Shown here piece after piece: positions 25,349-34,700 of a stretch of DNA of 64,000 nt (position 1 is its first letter; every line of letters starts with the position of its first letter). The position numbers and the translations under genes are program-made. Under the pieces are notes generated by a model that worked only from the letters and a program-made list of their open reading frames with translations, was not told the DNA's origin and did no database searches. The DNA comes from JAEUMD01 sp937950105. GTDB taxonomy: Bacteria; Pseudomonadota; Alphaproteobacteria; Rhizobiales; Hyphomicrobiaceae. The DNA lies in NCBI GenBank assembly GCA_036821845.1, contig DAISIT010000004.1, forward strand, positions 1-64,000, in the 5' to 3' direction.

Positions 25349-27415
25349 ATGTCGGAGTTGACGTCAGCGGCGGTCGAGTCCGAGACGCCGGTCAACCCCT
25401 ACAGCCTGCTCGCGGCCGTCAACGAATCGAGCAACACGGCGCATGGCGCCTGGCTGATCTTCCTCGGCCTCATGACCTACCTGATGGTGGCGGTGGCCGG
25501 CGTGACCCATGCCGACCTGCTGCGCGAGACACCGGTGTCGCTGCCGATCCTGCAGGTCTCGATCCAGCTGTCGCAGTTCTTCCAGTTCGCGCCCGTCATT
25601 CTCGTGCTGCTGCACCTCGGGCTCGTCTCGCAGCTTTCGTTGCTGGCCAAGAAGACGCTGGAGTTCGACCACGCGCTACGCCTGCTCGAGGCCACCGACC
25701 GGCGCACGCACCCGCTGCGTCTCGAACTCGACAATTTCTTCTTCGTGCAAGCGATCGCCGGCCCCGAGCGCTCGACCATCATGAGCGGCTTCCTGCACGG
25801 CATGAGCTGGCTGACGCTGGTGGTGCTGCCGGTGGTGCTCATCCTTTACATCCAGACCGTGTTTCTGCCCTACCACGACGTCGCGATCACCTGGAGCCAT
25901 CGTATCGCGCTGCTCGTCGACATCCTGATGCTGGCGTTGATCGGCGTGTTCCTGATGCGCGCCGAGACCTCGTTCCCGCGCGCCTTCGCGCGCACCACCA
26001 CCGCGCATCCGATCCGGTTCGCAATGACGGTCGGCGTGCTCGGTCTCATCACGCTGTTCTCTCTGTTCGTCGCCACCATACCGGGCGAAGCCATCGATCG
26101 CATGGGCCGCGAGGCGGCCGGACTTCGCGACGACGACGACGTGACGCGCGACTCGCGCATCCGCGGTGGCACCTGGCTCGGCTTTCTCGGCGGTCATGCC
26201 GATGGTCGCCTACTCGGGTTGTTCAGCCGCAATCTCGTCGTCACCGACACCGATCTCGTCGCCGACAAGGACGTGACCGAGGGCGAGCCGACGCTGAAGC
26301 TGCGCGGGCGCGACTTGCGCTTCGCGCGCCTCGACCGCTCCGATCTGCACCAGGCCGATCTGACCGGTGCCGATGTTTCGGGCGCGAGTTTCGTCGGCGC
26401 CGACCTGCGCGGCATCTGGCTGCAGTGTGCCGACGTCAACGAACTGCTGCTGACGGATGACCGCGCGCGGGCGCAGTGCGCGACGGCCCGCCGCGCTGAC
26501 TTCTCGCGCGCCCGGCTGGAGAAGGCGCAGATGGTCGGCGTCGATCTCAGGAGCGCGCGGCTCGAGGAAGCGCGGCTGGTCGAAGCCGAGATGCCCTATG
26601 CGCTGTTGACCGGCGCCAACTTTTCCAGCGCGCGGCTCGAGAAGGCCGATCTGACCGGCGGCGTGCAGGCGCAGGGCGCCAATTTCCTCATCGCTTCGCT
26701 GCAGGGCGCGGACCTGACCGGCGCGCAGTTGCAGTTCGCGGATTTCTCGAGCGCCGGCCTGCAGGGCGCGACCCTCGACTATGCCGCCATGCAGGGTGCG
26801 GTGCTGCGGGACGCCGACCTCGAAGCCGCAAGCCTGCAACAGGCGAAGCTCTATGCGGCGGACATGTCGGGCACGAAGCTGCAGGCGTCGGACATGCGCT
26901 TTGCCAGCGTCTGGCTGACGGCGCCGCCGCCGGACTCCGGAATGGCGCGGGCCGATCTCTCCAACCTCGCGCTCGCGGCGCCGTCCGAGGACGACCTCGC
27001 GGCTCTGAAGCGGGCCGTCGAGCGCATCGAGCAGACGGCGACGCGTCAATTGGTGCGGGAGGCGGTGCAGCCGCTGTTCGACGCTGATGCAAGCCAGCGC
27101 TGGGCCGCGTCTCCCGATGCCAAGCGGTGGCAAGGGATGATGAGCGAGGCGATCGCCGGTGCCAGCGACCCGGGATATCCGGCGGCGCTGACGTCGTACC
27201 TCGGCGCCGCCATGTGCCGGCCGCGCTGGTCACAGGGAGCCCTGGCCACGGGCGTGGCACGGCGTGCGACGCAGGGCGTGTTCCGCGGTGACATGCGGGC
27301 CATCTACGACCGGCTGCATGCGGGTGGCGACTGCGCGGCCGGCAAAGCGGTCGGCGACAAGGCGATGCGGGCGCTGTCTACGGCCGTCGATACAGCGCGC
27401 AGCGGCGGAAACTGA
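25349..27415 (+). CDS. Membrane-anchored pentapeptide-repeat protein
   Basis: 688 residues from ATG 25349 (GGAG upstream). The first 280 residues hold about five membrane helices (WLIFLGLMTYLMVAVAGV, APVILVLLHLGLVSQL, LTLVVLPVVLILYIQTVF, LLVDILMLALIGVFL, TVGVLGLITLFSLFVA). From about 320 to 545 runs a series of A(D/N)LxX pentapeptides such as ADLTGADVSGASFVGADLRG and GADLTGAQLQFADF, which fold as a right-handed quadrilateral beta-helix. A helical C-terminal domain of about 140 residues follows. This layout resembles bacterial proteins that place a pentapeptide helix against the membrane; the partner is unknown. It stands alone upstream of ssb. Confidence 0.85.
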   Translation: MSELTSAAVESETPVNPYSLLAAVNESSNTAHGAWLIFLGLMTYLMVAVAGVTHADLLRETPVSLPILQVSIQLSQFFQFAPVILVLLHLGLVSQLSLLAKKTLEFDHALRLLEATDRRTHPLRLELDNFFFVQAIAGPERSTIMSGFLHGMSWLTLVVLPVVLILYIQTVFLPYHDVAITWSHRIALLVDILMLALIGVFLMRAETSFPRAFARTTTAHPIRFAMTVGVLGLITLFSLFVATIPGEAIDRMGREAAGLRDDDDVTRDSRIRGGTWLGFLGGHADGRLLGLFSRNLVVTDTDLVADKDVTEGEPTLKLRGRDLRFARLDRSDLHQADLTGADVSGASFVGADLRGIWLQCADVNELLLTDDRARAQCATARRADFSRARLEKAQMVGVDLRSARLEEARLVEAEMPYALLTGANFSSARLEKADLTGGVQAQGANFLIASLQGADLTGAQLQFADFSSAGLQGATLDYAAMQGAVLRDADLEAASLQQAKLYAADMSGTKLQASDMRFASVWLTAPPPDSGMARADLSNLALAAPSEDDLAALKRAVERIEQTATRQLVREAVQPLFDADASQRWAASPDAKRWQGMMSEAIAGASDPGYPAALTSYLGAAMCRPRWSQGALATGVARRATQGVFRGDMRAIYDRLHAGGDCAAGKAVGDKAMRALSTAVDTARSGGN

Positions 27416-27478
27416 AGAGCGGCGCTCAAGTGGCGCCACCGCGGGGACTTGCGGCGTGCGCGGGATCGCCTTATGTTG

Positions 27479-27493
27479 GAACATTAAGCGAAC
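27479..27493. promoter_or_regulatory. Alphaproteobacterial SOS (LexA) box upstream of ssb
   Basis: GAAC-ATTAAGC-GAAC is a perfect GAAC-N7-GAAC direct repeat, the reverse complement of the GTTC-N7-GTTC box bound by alphaproteobacterial LexA. It lies about 210 bp before the ssb start. A possible promoter, TTGCGG at 27449-27454 and TTATGT at 27471-27476 with a 16-bp spacer, would place LexA over the transcription start. Confidence 0.72.
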
Positions 27494-27701
27494 GGTGTGG
27501 CGAAGACGAAACCCGTGGACAAGACCGCCCGGCGCTCAGGAACCGCGCGCGCCTCGCGAGACGCACGCTACTGTCGCTGCTGATACGAGTCGTGATGGCC
27601 GACGACCGCCAGACCGATGAATGGTCGCGGGCCGACGGTATGCAACGGTCGGACGGCGACGGTGCCACGTGCCCGGGCGTCGACCTGAAAGGAGTTTCGA
27701 G

Positions 27702-28280
27702 ATGGCAGGTTCGGTCAACAAGGTGATCCTGGTCGGCAACCTCGGCAAGGACCCCGAAATTCGCCGCACGCAGGACGGCCGGCCGATTGCCAACCTGCGC
27801 GTCGCCACCAGCGAGACGTGGCGCGACAAGAACTCCGGCGAGCGGCGCGAGAAGACCGAGTGGCACTCCGTGGTGATCTTCCAGGAGGGGCTCTGCAAGG
27901 TCGCCGAGCAGTACCTCAAGAAGGGCTCCAAGGTTTACATCGAGGGCCAGCTGCAGACGCGCAAGTGGCAGGACCAGTCCGGTCAGGAGCGCTACTCGAC
28001 CGAGGTCGTGCTGCAGGGCTTCGGCGGCACGCTGACCATGCTCGACGGTCCCGGCGGCGGCCGCAGCGCCGGTAGCGGTATGATGGAGGGTGGCCAGTCG
28101 GACTACGCGGCCGATGATCCCTACGCGGGTGGTGGTTCGGGCGGCGGCAGCTATGGCGCGTCGGAGCCGCGCCGCGGCGGCGGTGGCGGCAGCGGCGGTC
28201 GCTCGGGCGGCGGTTCGTCCGGCGGCGGCAAGGGCGGTGGCGGCTTCGACAAGGCGCTCGACGACGAGATCCCGTTCTGA
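27702..28280 (+). CDS. ssb: Single-stranded DNA-binding protein
   Basis: 192 residues; AAAGGAG precedes the ATG. The OB fold occupies residues 1-112 (SVNKVILVGNLGKDPEIRRT, RVATSETWRDKNSGERREKT, EWHSVVIF). A Gly- and Ser-rich linker follows and the protein ends in DDEIPF, the conserved acidic tip that recruits replication and repair proteins. It coats single-stranded DNA during replication, repair and recombination. An SOS box lies upstream. In many relatives ssb sits next to uvrA, but uvrA is not in this window. Confidence 0.96.
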   Translation: MAGSVNKVILVGNLGKDPEIRRTQDGRPIANLRVATSETWRDKNSGERREKTEWHSVVIFQEGLCKVAEQYLKKGSKVYIEGQLQTRKWQDQSGQERYSTEVVLQGFGGTLTMLDGPGGGRSAGSGMMEGGQSDYAADDPYAGGGSGGGSYGASEPRRGGGGGSGGRSGGGSSGGGKGGGGFDKALDDEIPF

Positions 28281-28327
28281 AACGCCACATCGCCCTGAGC
28301 ATTGGGCGTGTTCGGCGAGGGTAAGCG

Positions 28328-28798
28328 ATGGACGCGATCACGGTTGCGCGCGCCCTGCATGTGCTCGCCGTCGTCCACTGGATCGGCGGCGTGGCGATGG
28401 TCACGCTCGTCCTGCTGCCGGGCATCCGGCGTCACGTTGCAGTCGAGCAGCGGCTGGCACTGTTCGAGATGATCGAAGGCCGCTTTGCCGGTCAGGCGCG
28501 GATATCGACACTCGTTGCCGGCCTGACCGGCTTCTACATGACGCACGAACTCGGCGCCTGGTACCGTTTCGCCGAGCCCGGGTTCTGGTGGATGCACGCC
28601 ATGGTCGCCGTGTGGGCGATCTTCAGCTTCGTCCTCTACGTCGCCGAGCCGCTGTTTCTTCATCGCTGGTTTCACGAGCAGGCGACGTGCGATCCGGAGC
28701 GCACATTCCGGCTGGTGCAGCGCATGCATGTGGTGCTTCTCACGGTGAGCCTCGTCACCGTCGGCGCCGCAGTGCTCGGCGCGCACGGCGCGCTTTGA
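28328..28798 (+). CDS. Small integral membrane protein, CopD-like
   Basis: 156 residues with four predicted membrane helices. Helix 1 carries VLAVVHWIGGVAMVTLVLLP, whose His-Trp-x-Gly-Gly resembles CopD and related copper- or haem-linked membrane proteins. Further His residues (MTHELGAWYRF, FLHRWFHEQ, MHVVLL) lie at helix ends and could bind a metal or haem. It follows ssb by 47 bp and might share its transcript, though no functional link is obvious. The family call is weak; the membrane topology is clear. Confidence 0.7.
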   Translation: MDAITVARALHVLAVVHWIGGVAMVTLVLLPGIRRHVAVEQRLALFEMIEGRFAGQARISTLVAGLTGFYMTHELGAWYRFAEPGFWWMHAMVAVWAIFSFVLYVAEPLFLHRWFHEQATCDPERTFRLVQRMHVVLLTVSLVTVGAAVLGAHGAL

Positions 28799-28881
28799 GG
28801 ATCGGTTCCCCGGGGCAGGGCCAGCGAGGCTGACGGAAGGCCGTCTCTCGACGAATTGCGCTCTCGCCGCCGGATGATGCT

Positions 28882-29127
28882 CTACGCCGCGTGTCCGTTG
28901 GCGGCCATGTAGCGGGCCACCACCGCTTCGGGACCCGGCATCTGTCCGCCCCCGGATTGATAGAGGTCGAGCACGATGCGGGCCAGCTCGCTGCGGGCGA
29001 GCATCTGCTGTTCTTCGTCGGCGAACGTCATCAACTTCGAAAGCTGTCCCCACGCCTGATCAAAGTCGGCTCCGAGCGCCGCGACGCCGTCGGATTCGAC
29101 GGCAAAGCTGCGCAGATCCTGTTTCAT
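28882..29127 (-). CDS. Small hypothetical protein
   Basis: 81 residues, starting at the ATG at 29125-29127 with AAGGAAA upstream. It is a soluble, mostly helical protein (ADFDQAWGQLSKLMTFADEE, ARSELARIVLDLYQSGG). I do not recognise a family. It diverges from a small ribbon-helix-helix-like gene 165 bp away and converges on the CopD-like gene. Codon use looks like its neighbours, and with the good ribosome site this supports a real gene. Confidence 0.65.
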   Translation of the reverse strand: MKQDLRSFAVESDGVAALGADFDQAWGQLSKLMTFADEEQQMLARSELARIVLDLYQSGGGQMPGPEAVVARYMAANGHAA

Positions 29128-29292
29128 TACGTTTCCTTCGCGTGTTGTCGAGGGTACGAAGCCGCAAACGTAACCCTAGTTGGGCACTCAGAAAATCCGC
29201 CTTCTGCTTGAATGCATGCCTTGCTGCGCTTAACTAACTTTGCGCAAGATACTCACTCCACTCATCTCGCAGACGGATCGAGGACGAAGGCC

Positions 29293-29523
29293 ATGTCTGG
29301 GCTTGCGCGCGAAACGCGCCTTCAGATCATGCTTGAGGAATCGGAGCTGGCGGCCATCGACGAGTGGCGGTTCAAGCACCACATGCCGAGCCGCGCGGCT
29401 GCCATCCGCCACCTGCTGCGGCTGGGGTTGAGCGTGGCGCAGGAGCGCGCCGATCCGGCCATGCGGTCTCAGGACTTCGGCGTGTTCGGTGCGGCAAACG
29501 GCCGGCCCGACGAGGAAAGTTGA
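29293..29523 (+). CDS. Small ribbon-helix-helix-like protein
   Basis: 76 residues from ATG 29293. The segment LARETRLQIMLEESELAAID plus MPSRAAAIRHLLRLGLSV has the pattern of a ribbon-helix-helix DNA-binding fold: a beta strand with alternating Arg and hydrophobic residues, then two helices. Such Arc/CopG-like proteins act as dimeric repressors or antitoxins. No toxin gene follows, so it is probably a stand-alone regulator. The frame stays open upstream to 29212, but the AGGACGAAGG ribosome site favours this start. Confidence 0.7.
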   Translation: MSGLARETRLQIMLEESELAAIDEWRFKHHMPSRAAAIRHLLRLGLSVAQERADPAMRSQDFGVFGAANGRPDEES

Positions 29524-29764
29524 AGCGAAGACCGCCGCGTGATCCGACCGACCGCGGACGAGCGAAAACGGCGGGCGTGGAGAGAGCCACGGCCCGCCGA
29601 AGTATTCGCTGCCAAGCAAAGGTCGTTTCTGGTCGCGACGCTGCAGGGTGAGGGGACGTCGCTCGCTATTGCGGCTCGTCAGAGCCGTGAGACGGCGAGA
29701 ACCTTCGCCGTCCTGTCGTCATTTGCCGTCGGAACCGCGTGCGGCTCCCGTTCCGGTGATAGGC

Positions 29765-31270
29765 TCAGGATGCGCGCGGCTCGAGGCCGTACTCCTGCAT
29801 CTTGCGGTAGAGCGTCGAGCGGCCGATTTTCAGCTTCTTGGCCACTTCCGTCATGTGACCGCGATAGCGGCCGAGCGCGAGGCGGATCATGTCGGCCTCG
29901 ATCTCTTCCAGCGGGCGGATGTCGCCATCAGCCGTCACGGCCGGGATGCCGAGCGCGCTGGCGCCGTCGCTCGGGCGCACCTCGATGGTCTGGGGAATGC
30001 GATCCTCGGCGCCGAGCAGCGCCGGTCCGGTGTAGGCCGGCTTCGACATCGGTGCGGGCGCCGGCGGAATGGTCGCCTCGAAGCCTTCGACGTGAGCGGC
30101 GATCTGCGGGAACTCGTCGACCGTCAGCTCGGAGCCGTCGGCGAGGACGACCGCACGGAACACCGCATTCTCGAGCTGGCGGACGTTGCCGGGCCACGCA
30201 TAGGCCTTTAGCAGCGCCTGCGCCTGCGGCGCGATCGCCACGATGCGCTTGCCTTCCTCGGCCGAGAAGCGCGCGAGGAAATGGTTGGCAAGGTCGATGA
30301 CATCCTCGGTGCGCTCCTTCAGCGGCGGCACCCAGATCGGGAAGACGTTGAGACGGTAGTAGAGATCCTCGCGGAACTTGCCGTCCTTGACGAGCTGGAT
30401 CATGTCGCGGTTGGTCGCCGAGATGAGGCGGAAGTTGACCTTCACCGGACGCTTGGCGCCGACGGGATCGATCTCGCCCTCCTGCAGCGCGCGCAGCAGC
30501 TTCACCTGGGCTTCGAGCGGAAGTTCACCGACCTCGTCGAGGAACAGCGTGCCGCCGTCGGCCTCCTGGAACTTGCCGATGCGCTTGTCGGTGGCGCCGG
30601 TGAACGAGCCCTTCTCGTGGCCGAACAGGATCGACTCGACGAGGTTCTCGGGGATGGCGCCGCAGTTGACGGTGATGAAGGGTTTGCCGGCGCGCTCGCT
30701 CTCGCCCTGGATGGCGCGCGCGATCAGCTCCTTGCCGACGCCCGATTCGCCTTCGATGAGCACGGGAATGTGCGACGCGGCAGCGCGGCGACCGAGTGCG
30801 ATGACGCGGTGCATGCCGTCGCCGCGCACGATCAGGTCGTTGAATGTGAGCGTGCCCTCGTTGCGCTTCTTGATGCGGTTGATCTCACCCGCCAGCGCTT
30901 CGATCTTCAGCGCGCTTTTGATCGAGACTTCGAGGCGTTCGGGGCTCGCCGGCTTGACGACGAAGTCGACGGCACCGGCGCGCATGGCGTTGATGGCGGC
31001 GTCGATGGAGCCGTTGGCGGTCTGCACGATGATCGGCGGAATGCCGGACTTGCCGGCGAGCTTGTCGAGCACGGCCATGCCGTCCATGCCGGGCATGACG
31101 AGGTCGAGCAGCACGAGGGAGATGTCGTCGCGCTCGGAGCCTTCGAGCATCATCACCGCGCTCTCGCCCGAGCCGGTGGTCTTGGTCTCGAAGCCCATCC
31201 GCTTGATGGTCTCTTCGAGAATGCGGCGCTGGGCCGGATCGTCATCGACGATGAGTACGCGCTTGGCCAT
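29765..31270 (-). CDS. NtrC-family sigma-54-dependent response regulator (orphan)
   Basis: 501 residues. The receiver domain is at 1-120 with phospho-acceptor Asp56 in LLDLVMPGMDG. The AAA+ sigma-54 activator domain is at about 140-375, with Walker A GESGVGKE and a GSFTGA loop, a common variant of GAFTGA that contacts sigma-54. A Fis-type helix-turn-helix is at the C-terminus (HMTEVAKKLKIGRSTLYRKM). It should be phosphorylated by a histidine kinase and activate RpoN promoters, but no kinase gene is adjacent. Genes on both sides run on other logic, so targets cannot be inferred. Confidence 0.92.
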   Translation of the reverse strand: MAKRVLIVDDDPAQRRILEETIKRMGFETKTTGSGESAVMMLEGSERDDISLVLLDLVMPGMDGMAVLDKLAGKSGIPPIIVQTANGSIDAAINAMRAGAVDFVVKPASPERLEVSIKSALKIEALAGEINRIKKRNEGTLTFNDLIVRGDGMHRVIALGRRAAASHIPVLIEGESGVGKELIARAIQGESERAGKPFITVNCGAIPENLVESILFGHEKGSFTGATDKRIGKFQEADGGTLFLDEVGELPLEAQVKLLRALQEGEIDPVGAKRPVKVNFRLISATNRDMIQLVKDGKFREDLYYRLNVFPIWVPPLKERTEDVIDLANHFLARFSAEEGKRIVAIAPQAQALLKAYAWPGNVRQLENAVFRAVVLADGSELTVDEFPQIAAHVEGFEATIPPAPAPMSKPAYTGPALLGAEDRIPQTIEVRPSDGASALGIPAVTADGDIRPLEEIEADMIRLALGRYRGHMTEVAKKLKIGRSTLYRKMQEYGLEPRAS

Positions 31271-31494
31271 ATGGCACTCGACACTTTCACGCTACAGGAC
31301 ACGACATTCGGCACGACGCCCGGGTTTGATCCGGATAGGTACAGCGATCGACCGAACACAAACTCAACAGCGTCGAGACTGCCCGACTTCGGTAAACAAG
31401 CCGTTGAGAGTTTCACCACGTTGACGCTTTTTGTTGCTGATGGCGCCGAGGCGTCTCGCGGCGGGACAACGACGGGGACGATGCCGCGCGTTGC

Positions 31495-32181
31495 TCAATC
31501 GCCGCCACAGCCACCGCCGCCGTCGCCACCATCGCCGCCGCCACCATCGCCGTCGCCCAGGCCGTCGGTGCCGCCGTCATATGAGGTGGACGAGAATTCG
31601 CCGCCACATTGGCCGACGCTGACGCCCATCGAGGTCCCGTCTTCGCGAATGGTGCGGCAGTCGGGCGTGTACCTGTAGCCGCCCGGGATGTTCAGCGCCG
31701 CATCGAGCGCGAACAGCAGCGGCAGCGACTTCGGCGCACGCGGGTCGATGCCCTCTTCCTTGCAGCACTGCCACCAGACGCGGCGCAGCCCCTCGTTGGT
31801 CTGCTTCTGTCCGTGGCGGAGGACGACCGCGGGCGTGTGGTGCAGGAAACGGCCGAACGCCTTGCCGCAGAAGGCGTCGTAGGCTCGCGTGTAGAGAATG
31901 AACTCGTGCCAGAGATCGTCGGCCGCCTGCGACGGCATCGCGACATAGCGGCGACCGCCCTTGAGGTAGGCGCGGAAGAATTGCCTCAAGCCATGCTCGA
32001 TGCGGGCGATGTCGGTGGGGGGAAGTGTCGGGTGGTGGCGCTGCAGGCGAGAGATCAGGCCCTTCGGCCACGCGTAGCCGTCGATGAAAGCGAGACGGCG
32101 GCGGTACTGCACATAACTGAAAGTGACGAAGGCGGCGAAACCGCCCAGGAAAATCGTCGGAACCCAAAAGTCGTTACTCAA
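31495..32181 (-). CDS. Membrane-anchored protein with Gly-rich tail (glycine-rich domain/DUF1399-like)
   Basis: 228 residues from a TTG at 32179-32181; GAGGA lies just upstream. One membrane helix is near residues 6-25. The soluble core contains MPSQAADDLWHEFILYTRAY and FGRFLHHTP, like the core of glycine-rich domain-containing proteins (DUF1399). Cys residues follow (WWQCCKEEG, YTPDCR). The last 25 residues are Gly and Asp repeats ending in Cys-Gly-Gly-Asp, encoded by imperfect GGC/GGT triplets. Such Gly-rich tails are seen in secreted or surface proteins. Function is unknown. Confidence 0.65.
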   Translation of the reverse strand: MSNDFWVPTIFLGGFAAFVTFSYVQYRRRLAFIDGYAWPKGLISRLQRHHPTLPPTDIARIEHGLRQFFRAYLKGGRRYVAMPSQAADDLWHEFILYTRAYDAFCGKAFGRFLHHTPAVVLRHGQKQTNEGLRRVWWQCCKEEGIDPRAPKSLPLLFALDAALNIPGGYRYTPDCRTIREDGTSMGVSVGQCGGEFSSTSYDGGTDGLGDGDGGGGDGGDGGGGCGGD

Positions 32182-32421
32182 TCAATCCTCGTTCTTCTGT
32201 TTCAACTGCCGCAACTATCCGACACTTCCATGACGGATGCGTGACGGTCGGGGCGGGCGCGTCGCCGGTTCGGTCGACGTGGTTACGGATGGGTTGCGAG
32301 GCGATGCGCCGGGCCCTGTCGGACGGGGCAGCCTGTCGCAGGCGCGGCTTGCCCTCGGCCTCCGGGGCGCTTAACTGAGCAGCGATCCAGTTGTTCTCGA
32401 AGCGCACTACGTGAGGTGACC

Positions 32422-34239
32422 ATGACCGCCGCCGTTCCGGCCCCGAAAGCCCTCGATCTCGGCCCGATGCCGGAGTGGGATCTCAGCGATCTCTACAAGG
32501 CGCCGGATGCGCCCGAGGTGGCGCGCGATCTGGAGAAGGGCGCCGCCGATGCCAAGGCCTTCAAGGCGCGCTATCAGGGCCAGCTCGCGGGCCTCGCGGC
32601 GGATGGCAACAAGCTGGCGGTCGCGGTGCGCGAGTACGAGGCGCTGGCCGATCTGCTCGGCAAGCTCGGCTCCTATGCGGGCCTGCGCTTCGCCGCCAAC
32701 CAGGCCGATCCGGCGCGCGCCAAGTTCTACGGCGACGTCAACGACAGGCTGACGCAGGTGTGGGCCGATCTCATCTTCCTCGAGCTGGAGCTGAACCAGA
32801 TCGACGACGCGACGCTGGCCGCCGCGCTGAAGGCGCCGGACCTCGCCCGCTACAAGCCGTGGTTCGACGACCTGCGCAAGGAGAAGCCGCATCAGTTGTC
32901 CGAGGACCTCGAGCGGCTGTTCACCGAGAAGGGCCAGACGGGGCGCGGCGCTTTCGATCGCCTGTTCAACGAGACCATGGCGTCGCTGCGTTTCGACGTC
33001 GAGGGTGTCGCCGAGCCGATGGGCCTCGAAGCGACGCTCAACCTGATGTCGGACCCGGCCGAGCCGAAGCGGCGCGCGGGCGCGGAGGCGCTGGCGAAGA
33101 CCTTCAAGGATAACGTGCGGCTGTTCACGCTCATCACCAACACGCTGGCCAAGGACAAGGAGATCTCCGACCGCTGGCGTGGCTTCAAGGATGTCGCCGA
33201 CAGCCGCCATCTGGCGAACCGCGTCGAGGGGCCGGTGGTCGACGCGCTGGTGGCATCCGTGCGCGCCGCCTATCCGCGCCTGTCGCATCGCTACTACGCC
33301 ATGAAGGCCCGCTGGCTCGGTATGGACAAGCTCTCGCACTGGGATCGCAACGCACCGCTGCCCGAGAAGCCGGATCGCACCATCACGTGGGCCGAGGCGC
33401 AGGAGACGGTGCTGACGGCGTATGCGGGCTTTGCGCCGGAGATGGCGGGTATCGCCAAGAAGTTCTTCGACAAGAGCTGGATCGATGCGCCGGTGCGGCC
33501 GGGCAAGGCGCCGGGCGCCTTCTCGGCGTCGACGGTGCCCTCGGTGCACCCCTATGTGATGATGAACTACCTCGGCAAGCCGCGCGACGTGATGACGCTC
33601 GCGCACGAGCTCGGCCACGGCGTGCATCAGGTGCTGGCGCAGGCGCAAGGTCCGCTGCTGGCGCCGACGCCGCTGACGCTGGCCGAGACCGCCAGCGTGT
33701 TCGGCGAGATGCTGACGTTCCAGAAGCTGCTCGCCGAGGCGAAGGACCAGCGCGAGCGCAAGGCGATGCTCGCCGGCAAGGTCGAGGACATGATCAACAC
33801 GGTCGTGCGCCAGATCGCGTTCTATTCGTTCGAGCGCAAGGTGCACGAGGAGCGCCGCCAGGGTGAACTGACCAGCGATCGCCTCGGCGAGATCTGGATG
33901 GAGGTGCAGGCCGAGAGCCTCGGGCCGGCGATCTCGTTCAAGCCGGGCTATGAAGTGTTCTGGACCTACATCCCGCACTTCATCCATTCGCCGTTCTACG
34001 TCTACGCCTATGCGTTCGGCGACTGCCTCGTGAACTCGCTCTACGGCCTCTACAAGGAGGCGCACCCGGGCTTCGTCGACAAGTACTTCGACCTGTTGAA
34101 AGCCGGCGGCTCGAAGCATCATTCCGAGATGCTGGCCCCCTTCGGCCTCGACGCCCGCGACCCCGAGTTCTGGAACAAGGGGTTGCGCGTGCTCGAAAGC
34201 ATGATCGACGAGCTGGAGCGCATGGAGGCTGTGGGGTGA
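32422..34239 (+). CDS. pepF: M3-family oligoendopeptidase F
   Basis: 605 residues from ATG 32422 (GAGG upstream). Zinc metallopeptidase of the M3B group, which degrades peptides of roughly 7-20 residues in the cytosol. The active site is HELGH at residues 395-399 (in MTLAHELGHGVHQVL) with the third zinc ligand Glu422 in LAETASVFGEM. The DLSDLY start and HSPFYVYAYAFG block are typical for PepF. No signal peptide is seen. The next gene starts inside its stop codon (GTGA overlap). Confidence 0.93.
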   Translation: MTAAVPAPKALDLGPMPEWDLSDLYKAPDAPEVARDLEKGAADAKAFKARYQGQLAGLAADGNKLAVAVREYEALADLLGKLGSYAGLRFAANQADPARAKFYGDVNDRLTQVWADLIFLELELNQIDDATLAAALKAPDLARYKPWFDDLRKEKPHQLSEDLERLFTEKGQTGRGAFDRLFNETMASLRFDVEGVAEPMGLEATLNLMSDPAEPKRRAGAEALAKTFKDNVRLFTLITNTLAKDKEISDRWRGFKDVADSRHLANRVEGPVVDALVASVRAAYPRLSHRYYAMKARWLGMDKLSHWDRNAPLPEKPDRTITWAEAQETVLTAYAGFAPEMAGIAKKFFDKSWIDAPVRPGKAPGAFSASTVPSVHPYVMMNYLGKPRDVMTLAHELGHGVHQVLAQAQGPLLAPTPLTLAETASVFGEMLTFQKLLAEAKDQRERKAMLAGKVEDMINTVVRQIAFYSFERKVHEERRQGELTSDRLGEIWMEVQAESLGPAISFKPGYEVFWTYIPHFIHSPFYVYAYAFGDCLVNSLYGLYKEAHPGFVDKYFDLLKAGGSKHHSEMLAPFGLDARDPEFWNKGLRVLESMIDELERMEAVG

Positions 34240-34697
34240 GGGTAAAACATTGCGCCTTGGATTCGGCCGTTGCTGCCTTGGCGGCAGCCGCGCTGGGCGC
34301 ATGTGACTTTTATCCGGCCCACCAAGTTCGTGATGTCGAACTCGTCCGCCAAGTTGACGAAATATTCCGTGCGAATCCTGAACGTCCGGACTTTAGGACC
34401 TTCGACAATGGAAACTGGAAGATCGTTTGCGCGGTCGGCGGTATTGGGGACAAAAAGCGGATCCGGGAGGCGGTTCTCGCCAAGGGTATTGGTCTCGGTC
34501 CCAAAGCGCTCGACGGTCTTAATGTCTACAAGTCTTCTCGCCAGCTCATCTGGCTCACCAAGAATGACGAACTCCGATATGTGCTAAGCGAAGACTTCTA
34601 TCAATCGATCCAAATCGGGGTCGTCGTTTGCGTTACGCCTGATCGGCCGGCGATGCACTTTGCGACGGAGTTGGCGATCAAGGCGTCGGGCAAGTAG
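34236..34697 (+). CDS. Putative small lipoprotein
   Basis: 153 residues from a GTG that overlaps the pepF stop as GTGA. The N-terminus (AVAALAAAALGACDFYP) ends in a lipobox-like LGAC, suggesting lipidation and membrane attachment. The mature part has no family I know; it includes DNGNWKIVCAVGGIGDKKRI and IQIGVVVCVTPDRP. Base composition is clearly more AT-rich than in the neighbours, and the A/T-rich state continues to about 35130. This suggests an acquired segment despite the tight overlap. Confidence 0.65.
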   Translation: MRVKHCALDSAVAALAAAALGACDFYPAHQVRDVELVRQVDEIFRANPERPDFRTFDNGNWKIVCAVGGIGDKKRIREAVLAKGIGLGPKALDGLNVYKSSRQLIWLTKNDELRYVLSEDFYQSIQIGVVVCVTPDRPAMHFATELAIKASGK

Positions 34698-34700
34698 GCT

